Of a DNA stretch of 29,055 bases, positions 24,318-29,055 are shown piece after piece. How positions within the stretch are numbered: position 1 is the first letter of the stretch; every line of letters begins with the position of its first letter. The position numbers were made by a program, and so were the translations under genes. Source of the stretch: a bacterium (GTDB taxonomy: Bacteria > AUK180 > JAQVHJ01). The DNA lies in NCBI GenBank assembly GCA_028696285.1, contig JAQVHJ010000001.1, forward strand, positions 1-29,055, written 5' to 3'. Below the pieces are notes generated by a model that worked only from the letters and a program-made list of their open reading frames with translations, did not search any database and was not told the DNA's origin.

Positions 24318-24412
24318 CAGAAAAATGCAGTTGTGCAATTGAGGCAAACCTGGGATCCGGCATCAATTAGGTCTGGGGTATCCTTGTGGGTGAAAATCAA
24401 AATAGGGAAAAA
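24318..24412. other. GC-richer unassigned insert upstream of the plus-strand operon
   Basis: A block of about 95 bases with clearly more G and C than its almost pure A/T surroundings. It includes GAGGCAAACCTGGGATCC, AGGTCTGGGGTATCC and TTGTGGGTG. One plus-strand frame reads RQTWDPASIRSGVSLWVKIK, but the start at 24306 has no ribosome-binding site and the frame then runs into AT-rich sequence. It might be a repeat fragment, a remnant of an older gene or a small RNA; I do not recognise it. Confidence 0.35.
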
Positions 24413-24443
24413 TAAAAAATCTCTTGTTTTTGGTGTTTTTAAC

Positions 24444-24472
24444 TTGATTTTTTTTAAATATTATGGTAAAAT
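24444..24472 (+). promoter_or_regulatory. sigma70-type promoter of the plus-strand operon
   Basis: TTGATT, 17-base spacer, TAAAAT, about 62 bases before the ATG of the cyclic diphosphoglycerate synthetase-like gene. The leader is AT-rich without evident structure. The following genes are closely spaced, so this promoter may serve the whole sphingolipid-type cluster. Confidence 0.65.
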
Positions 24473-24533
24473 AGCAAAATTAATAAGTTATTTATAATTT
24501 TATTAAAATAAATAAAACAAAAAGGAGCTCATC

Positions 24534-25856
24534 ATGGTAAAAAAAGTACTGATTATGGGAGCAGCAGGCAGAGACTTTCATAATTTCAATGTCTATTTCA
24601 GAGATAAGAAAGAGTTTGAAGTGGTTGCCTTCACAGCAACACAGATTCCGGATATTGCCGGGAGGAAATATCCGAAGGAACTCGCCGGTAAATTGTATCC
24701 CAAGGGAATACCTATTTACGCAGAGACAGATTTAGTAAAGATAATAAAAGACAAAGGAATAAAAGAAGTATATTTTTCCTACAGTGATGTGAAACACGAA
24801 TATGTAATGCATAAGGCATCTCAAGTACAAGCAGCCGGAGCAGATTTTATTCTTTTAGGACCTGCTTCAACAATGATCAAATCAAAGAAGCCGGTTATTT
24901 CTATTTGTGCAGTAAGAACAGGTTGCGGTAAGAGCCAGACGACCAGAAGGGTATTAGAGATACTGAAGGAAAAGGGAAAGAAATGCGCGGTTATCAGGCA
25001 TCCGATGCCGTATGGAGATCTTAATGCCCAAACAGTTCAGAGATTTGAAAAACTTTCTGACCTTGACAAACATAAATGTACAATAGAAGAAAGAGAAGAG
25101 TACGAGCCCCATATTGTAAGCGGAACAGTAGTTTATGCCGGGGTTGATTACGGCAAGATCCTTGCCGCTGCAGAGAAGGAATCAGATTTTATTGTGTGGG
25201 ATGGCGGGAATAATGACTTTTCATTTTATTCTCCCGATCTTCAGATTGTGGTTGTTGATCCGCACAGAGCGGGACATGAATTGTTATATTATCCCGGTGA
25301 AACAAACTTTAACATGGCCGATGTAATGGTAGTTAATAAAATAGATACAGCAGACAAGAAAAAGATAAAGGCGTTGTTAGATAATATCAAGCAATTTAAT
25401 CCTAAAGCTCAGGTTGTAATGGGTAAATCTCCTGTTACTGTAACAGACCCGAAATTAATTAAAGGGAAGACGGTACTGGTTATTGAAGACGGCCCAACAC
25501 TTACACATGGCGAAATGAAGTATGGCGCAGGGTATGTTGCGGCAAAGAATTGTAAGGTAAAGAAAATGATAGACCCGAGGCCTTATGCTGTCGGGTCAAT
25601 CGTTGAAACATATAAGAAATATTCTCACTTGAGCGATATTCTTCCTGCAATGGGTTATGGAAATAAACAGATGAATGAACTTCAGGAAACAATCAACAAA
25701 GCAAAAGTAGATGTTGTTGTTGTTGCTACCCCGATTGATTTAGGAAAACTTATAAAGATTAACAAACCTTCTGTAAGGGTAATGTATAAACTGGAAGAAT
25801 CCGGAAAACCAACATTGAAGGAAATAATTACAAAAAGGTTTAAAAATAAATTTTAA
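24534..25856 (+). CDS. cyclic 2,3-diphosphoglycerate synthetase-like P-loop protein
   Basis: 440 residues. The N-terminal Rossmann-like part starts KKVLIMGAAGRDFHNFN and runs to about 115. A P-loop domain follows, with AVRTGCGKSQTTRR at 126-139, WDGGNNDFSF at 221-230, PGETNFNMADVMVVNKID at 253-270 (NKID as base-recognition motif) and GPTLTHGEM near 324. These segments are typical of the family named after the archaeal cyclic 2,3-diphosphoglycerate synthetase. In bacteria it is widespread but its function is poorly known, so the archaeal reaction should not be assumed. ATG follows AAGGAGCTCATC and a good promoter. It ends 7 bases before the dehydrogenase gene, suggesting co-transcription with the sphingolipid genes. 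Confidence 0.85.
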   Translation: MVKKVLIMGAAGRDFHNFNVYFRDKKEFEVVAFTATQIPDIAGRKYPKELAGKLYPKGIPIYAETDLVKIIKDKGIKEVYFSYSDVKHEYVMHKASQVQAAGADFILLGPASTMIKSKKPVISICAVRTGCGKSQTTRRVLEILKEKGKKCAVIRHPMPYGDLNAQTVQRFEKLSDLDKHKCTIEEREEYEPHIVSGTVVYAGVDYGKILAAAEKESDFIVWDGGNNDFSFYSPDLQIVVVDPHRAGHELLYYPGETNFNMADVMVVNKIDTADKKKIKALLDNIKQFNPKAQVVMGKSPVTVTDPKLIKGKTVLVIEDGPTLTHGEMKYGAGYVAAKNCKVKKMIDPRPYAVGSIVETYKKYSHLSDILPAMGYGNKQMNELQETINKAKVDVVVVATPIDLGKLIKINKPSVRVMYKLEESGKPTLKEIITKRFKNKF

Positions 25857-25863
25857 TAATTAA

Positions 25864-26844
25864 ATGAGATATCTCGTAACCGGTGGGACAGGTTTTATTG
25901 GAAGTCACCTTGTTGAACTGCTTTTAAAGAACGGTCACAATGTAAGGGTCCCGGTTAGAAAGGAAAGTTCTTTAAGGTATTTGCCGGTAAAAGAGAAAAA
26001 TCTAGAATTATTCAATTGCAGTTTTTCTGACAGAGAGCTTCTTCGGAAACTCTGCAGTCATATAGATATAATTTTTCATTTAGCCGGTTCAACAAAAGCC
26101 CCAAGTAAGAAAGAATATTTCAGGGTGAACGTAGATTTCACAAGAAACATTTATATTGCTGCCCGTGAATCAGGGAGTGTTTCACGGTTTATCTTTTTCA
26201 GTTCTCAAGCATCCAAAGGATCGTCCGTGGGAAAACTCGGATTGAAAGAGAATGAATTCACCGAACCTATTTCTGACTACGGGAAAAGCAAAAGAAAGGC
26301 AGAAGAAGTTCTTTCTCGAATCTCCGGGCCAAATAGAGTGATAGTCTATCTCTCTTCAGTTTTCGGACCGAGAGACAGGGATTTTTTAACGATATTCAAG
26401 CTGGTAAAAGCAGGGATCTTTCCATACTTTGGTTTGAAGAAGAGGTATATTAACGTTGTATATGTTAAAGACCTTGTTGAACAATTATATCAAATTTCAC
26501 TGCTTGACAAAAGAGAAAACTGGTCAATTAATATTGCCAGTTCATCTATTTACACCTGGCATTCTTTTCTTGGTTCTTTATCGAATGTAATGGACAATAA
26601 ATTCCGCTTAATTCATTTACCTTCTTTTTTACAGATTCCTTTTGGAATTTATTTAGATATTCTCCATATTCTAACGGGGTCTTCCCAGGCTTTGGATAAG
26701 GATAAACTAAATGAATTAAACAAGAGATACTGGATTATGGACACAGAAACATTGTATAAAAAACTTGAACAGAAGGAGAGATTCTCGCTTGAAGAAGGTT
26801 TAAAGGAAACCTATAACTGGTATTTAAACAAAGGGTGGTTATAA
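25864..26844 (+). CDS. cerR: NAD(P)-dependent epimerase/dehydratase family protein, candidate ceramide reductase (CerR-like)
   Basis: 326 residues, extended short-chain dehydrogenase fold: cofactor loop GGTGFIGSH at 7-15, FHLAG at 71-75, active-site serines in FFSSQAS at 111-117 and the catalytic pair Y139 and K143 in YGKSK. It could be a sugar-nucleotide epimerase on sequence alone. However, it is directly upstream of a serine palmitoyltransferase-type gene and a bCerS-like gene. That is the gene set described for bacterial ceramide synthesis, in which CerR reduces the 3-oxo group. I therefore favour a lipid reductase; this is an inference from context. The ATG has no visible ribosome-binding site and probably depends on coupling to the preceding gene. 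Confidence 0.65.
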   Translation: MRYLVTGGTGFIGSHLVELLLKNGHNVRVPVRKESSLRYLPVKEKNLELFNCSFSDRELLRKLCSHIDIIFHLAGSTKAPSKKEYFRVNVDFTRNIYIAARESGSVSRFIFFSSQASKGSSVGKLGLKENEFTEPISDYGKSKRKAEEVLSRISGPNRVIVYLSSVFGPRDRDFLTIFKLVKAGIFPYFGLKKRYINVVYVKDLVEQLYQISLLDKRENWSINIASSSIYTWHSFLGSLSNVMDNKFRLIHLPSFLQIPFGIYLDILHILTGSSQALDKDKLNELNKRYWIMDTETLYKKLEQKERFSLEEGLKETYNWYLNKGWL

Positions 26845-26854
26845 GGAGACCAAA

Positions 26855-28039
26855 ATGACAGATTTATTTGATAAGTGTTTAAATTATCTCGACGCAAGAG
26901 AAGCCATGAAAGCAGGGGTATATCCCTATTTTACGGAGATCAGTTCTGCCCAGGAAACGGAAGTCATGATCAACGGGAAAAAGGTTATCATGCTGGGCTC
27001 TAATTCTTATCTTGGCTTAACACATCATCCAGAAGTAATGAAAGCGGCAAAAGAAGCTCTTGATAAATATGGTGTTGGCTGTGCAGGCTCGCGGTTCTTA
27101 AACGGGACACTTGACCTCCACCGCAAACTGGAGGAAAAATTAGCGGAGTTTGTAGGAAAGGAATCTGCGATAACTTTCTCCACAGGCTTTCAGACAAATC
27201 TCGGAGTGATATCTGCCCTGGTTGGGAAAGATGATTATGTTATTATTGATAAACTTGATCATGCAAGTATAATTGACGGCTGCCGGCTTAGCTTCGGAAA
27301 AACCCTGAAGTATTTTCATAATGACATGGAAGACTTGGAGAGAATGCTAATCAAGGCAGGAGATTCAGGAAAGTTAATTGTAATTGACGGGGTCTTCAGT
27401 ATGGAGGGCGATATCTGCGACTTGCCAAATATCGTGAAGCTGGCAAGAAAATACGGCGCTCGTATTTTAGTAGATGATGCACATTCTGTAGGGGTTCTCG
27501 GAAAGACCGGCAGGGGAACTGCTGAGCATTTTGGCTTAGAGAAGGAAGTCGATTTAATTATGAATACTTTCAGTAAATCATTTGCAACAATAGGCGGGTA
27601 TGTTGCAGGCCCGGAAAATATAATTCATTATCTTAAACATCATTCCAGATCACTTATTTTCAGCGCAAGCTTACCTCCCCCAACATTAGGAGCAGTGTAT
27701 GCAGCCGTTGAAATTCTGAAAAGGGAACCGGAAAGAAGAGAGAAACTTTGGCATAATACAAATAAAATGCTCAAGGGATTTAAAGACTTGGGTTTCGATA
27801 CCGGTCATTCTGTTACACCAATTATACCGATTAGAGTGGGAGAACTCATAACAACATTAGAAATGAGAAAACGCCTTCTGGAAAATGAAGGGGTTTTTGT
27901 AAATCCCGTTGTTCCTCCGGCAGTACCTCAAGGAGACTGTCTTATCAGGACAAGTTTTATGGCAACTCATACAGATGAACAGCTTGACAGGGTATTAACA
28001 GCCTTTGAGAAGGTGGGAAAGGATTTAAAAGTAATATAA
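26855..28039 (+). CDS. spt: serine palmitoyltransferase-type alpha-oxoamine synthase
   Basis: 394 residues, PLP fold type I. Visible are GSNSYLGL at 48-55, GCAGSRFLNGTLDLH at 75-89, FSTGFQTN at 108-115, DHASIIDG with the PLP-stacking His136 at 135-142, DDAHSVG with the PLP-binding Asp207, and TFSKSF with the Schiff-base Lys241. The later parts RSLIFSASLPPPTLG, TGHSVTPIIPI and EGVFVNPVVPPAVP fit what I recall of Bacteroidetes Spt proteins better than KBL or BioF. The enzyme should condense L-serine with an acyl-CoA or acyl-ACP to a 3-oxo-sphinganine. ATG follows AAGGAG and starts 10 bases after the dehydrogenase. No biotin genes are nearby. Confidence 0.85.
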   Translation: MTDLFDKCLNYLDAREAMKAGVYPYFTEISSAQETEVMINGKKVIMLGSNSYLGLTHHPEVMKAAKEALDKYGVGCAGSRFLNGTLDLHRKLEEKLAEFVGKESAITFSTGFQTNLGVISALVGKDDYVIIDKLDHASIIDGCRLSFGKTLKYFHNDMEDLERMLIKAGDSGKLIVIDGVFSMEGDICDLPNIVKLARKYGARILVDDAHSVGVLGKTGRGTAEHFGLEKEVDLIMNTFSKSFATIGGYVAGPENIIHYLKHHSRSLIFSASLPPPTLGAVYAAVEILKREPERREKLWHNTNKMLKGFKDLGFDTGHSVTPIIPIRVGELITTLEMRKRLLENEGVFVNPVVPPAVPQGDCLIRTSFMATHTDEQLDRVLTAFEKVGKDLKVI

Positions 28040-28056
28040 ACAGGAGGATCCTTAGA

Positions 28057-29055
28057 ATGAGCAGTATTGATATTAAAACAGTCAATTCAAAATCCGACTT
28101 GAAAAAATTTATTACATTTCAATGGAAGATATATAAAGGGGATAAAAATTGGGTTCCTCCGATTATTAGCGAGAAGATGAAACTTCTCGATAAAAAGAAC
28201 AGTCCCTTCTTTGACCATGGCTCCGCAGAACTGTTCATGGCATTTAAAGACGGGGAACAGGTCGGAACAATTGCCGCAATCAGAGATGATAACTTTATTA
28301 AATTTCAGAAGACGCAAACCGGATACTTCGGATTCTTTGAATCAATTAATGACCAGGAAGTTGCAAACACCCTATTTAAAACAGCGGAAGCCTGGAATAA
28401 AAAACAGGGATTATCCGAAATGATCGGCCCGATGAATCCGTCAACTAACGATGAATGCGGATTATTGATAAAAGGTTTTGACAGACCGCCGGTCGTTATG
28501 ATGACTTACAATCCGGAATATTATATTAAGCTTTACGAGAATTACGGATTAGAAAAGAAAAAAGATCTATTTGCGTTTTGGACAGAAATTGGAGAAAACA
28601 TTCCCGAGAAGGTTGCGCGTGTTGCTGAAGGAATGAAAAAAAGAAGCAACGTGGAAACAAGGGGTGTTGACCTTAATAAATTTAGTGAAGAGCTTGTAAA
28701 CTTGAAAAAGGTTTACAACTCCGCCTGGAGCGATAATTGGGGCTTTGTCCCTCTTACCGAGAAAGAGCTTGACCTTCTTGCAGACGGGATGAAGGATCTC
28801 GTAATTCCTGAACTCGTCCGATTCGCATTTATTGACGGAGAACCTGTCGCGTTTATTTTTACTCTTCCGGATTATAATGAAGTTTTTATTAAAATGAACG
28901 GAAGACTTTCACCAATCGGAATTTTAAAATTTCTTTGGAACAAGAAAAAAATTAAAAATCTGCGATTAATTCTTTTAGGAATTAAAGAAGAATACAGAAG
29001 AATGGGACTTGACGCGATTCTATTTTATGAATCATTTAAAGTTGCAGAAAAATAC
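28057..29055 (+). CDS. bcerS: GNAT-fold acyltransferase-like protein, candidate bacterial ceramide synthase (bCerS-like), cut by the window edge
   Basis: The first 333 codons are present and the frame stays open to the window end. The N-terminal part has the family phrases LKKFITFQWKIYKGDKNWVP and KKNSPFFDHGSAELFMA at about residues 49-65. It continues with a GNAT-like core (GEQVGTIAAI at 70-79, MIGPMNPSTNDECGLLIKGF) and a second GNAT-like half containing LILLGIKEEYRRMGLD, the usual acyl-CoA loop region. In Caulobacter an acyltransferase of this general kind (bCerS) N-acylates the sphingoid base. The position right behind spt and a CerR-like gene supports that role here. The RBS is CAGGAGG. 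The assignment comes from recollection of the family and from context. Confidence 0.65.
   Translation, partial: MSSIDIKTVNSKSDLKKFITFQWKIYKGDKNWVPPIISEKMKLLDKKNSPFFDHGSAELFMAFKDGEQVGTIAAIRDDNFIKFQKTQTGYFGFFESINDQEVANTLFKTAEAWNKKQGLSEMIGPMNPSTNDECGLLIKGFDRPPVVMMTYNPEYYIKLYENYGLEKKKDLFAFWTEIGENIPEKVARVAEGMKKRSNVETRGVDLNKFSEELVNLKKVYNSAWSDNWGFVPLTEKELDLLADGMKDLVIPELVRFAFIDGEPVAFIFTLPDYNEVFIKMNGRLSPIGILKFLWNKKKIKNLRLILLGIKEEYRRMGLDAILFYESFKVAEKY

Noticed and set aside
24306..24497. 63-codon open frame upstream of the plus-strand operon
   Set aside because: It has no ribosome-binding site, turns into AT-rich low-quality protein after about 35 codons, and overlaps the predicted promoter. Only the GC-rich core was kept as an unassigned feature.
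26855..28039. Alternative identity as BioF or Kbl
   Set aside because: No biotin or threonine-degradation genes are nearby; residues around the active site and C-terminus fit Spt better, and the neighbours fit ceramide synthesis.

Overview
The window is an AT-rich bacterial chromosome segment built around a probable replication origin. All genes left of about 23.8 kb are on the minus strand and all genes right of 24.5 kb are on the plus strand, so transcription runs away from the dnaA region on both sides. DnaA boxes flank dnaA and a very AT-rich stretch lies between dnaA and dnaN. A TPR lipoprotein resembling BamD, an ABC-type polysaccharide exporter and sphingolipid-type genes suggest a diderm (Gram-negative-type) organism. 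The repeat-rich gap and gene order fit an environmental or uncultured lineage, possibly FCB-like, but the phylum cannot be fixed from this window.

Region 1 (1-8049, minus) is a tightly coupled polysaccharide export and assembly operon. It is read wzm, wzt, coiled-coil protein, GT2, coiled-coil protein, GT2, GT2, GT-B transferase, GT-B transferase (running off the left edge). Almost every junction is a stop/start overlap. A near-consensus promoter lies just upstream of wzm. The Wzt ATPase carries an unusual C-terminal half that looks like a degenerate methyltransferase.

Region 2 (8050-9651) has no credible gene. It is a mosaic of heptamer tandem repeats, a composite repeat of the 'cattgcgag...ggcaatc' type, pyrimidine-rich repeats, hairpins and an element that recurs near the origin.

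Region 3 (9652-21726, minus) is a probable eight-gene operon from dnaN: dnaN, dciA-like (DUF721), gyrB, gyrA, TPR lipoprotein, mutS2, HTH-nucleotidyltransferase, radical SAM/SPASM enzyme. recF is absent from its common place after dnaN.

Region 4 (21727-24533) holds the dnaA-dnaN intergenic region, dnaA and the dnaA upstream region, and looks like a bipartite oriC.

Region 5 (24534-end, plus) starts with a cyclic 2,3-diphosphoglycerate synthetase-like P-loop protein behind a good promoter. It continues with a short-chain dehydrogenase/epimerase, a serine palmitoyltransferase-type PLP enzyme and a GNAT-fold acyltransferase-like protein. The last three match the core set of bacterial ceramide synthesis (CerR, Spt, bCerS). 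This is the most interesting metabolic content of the window.
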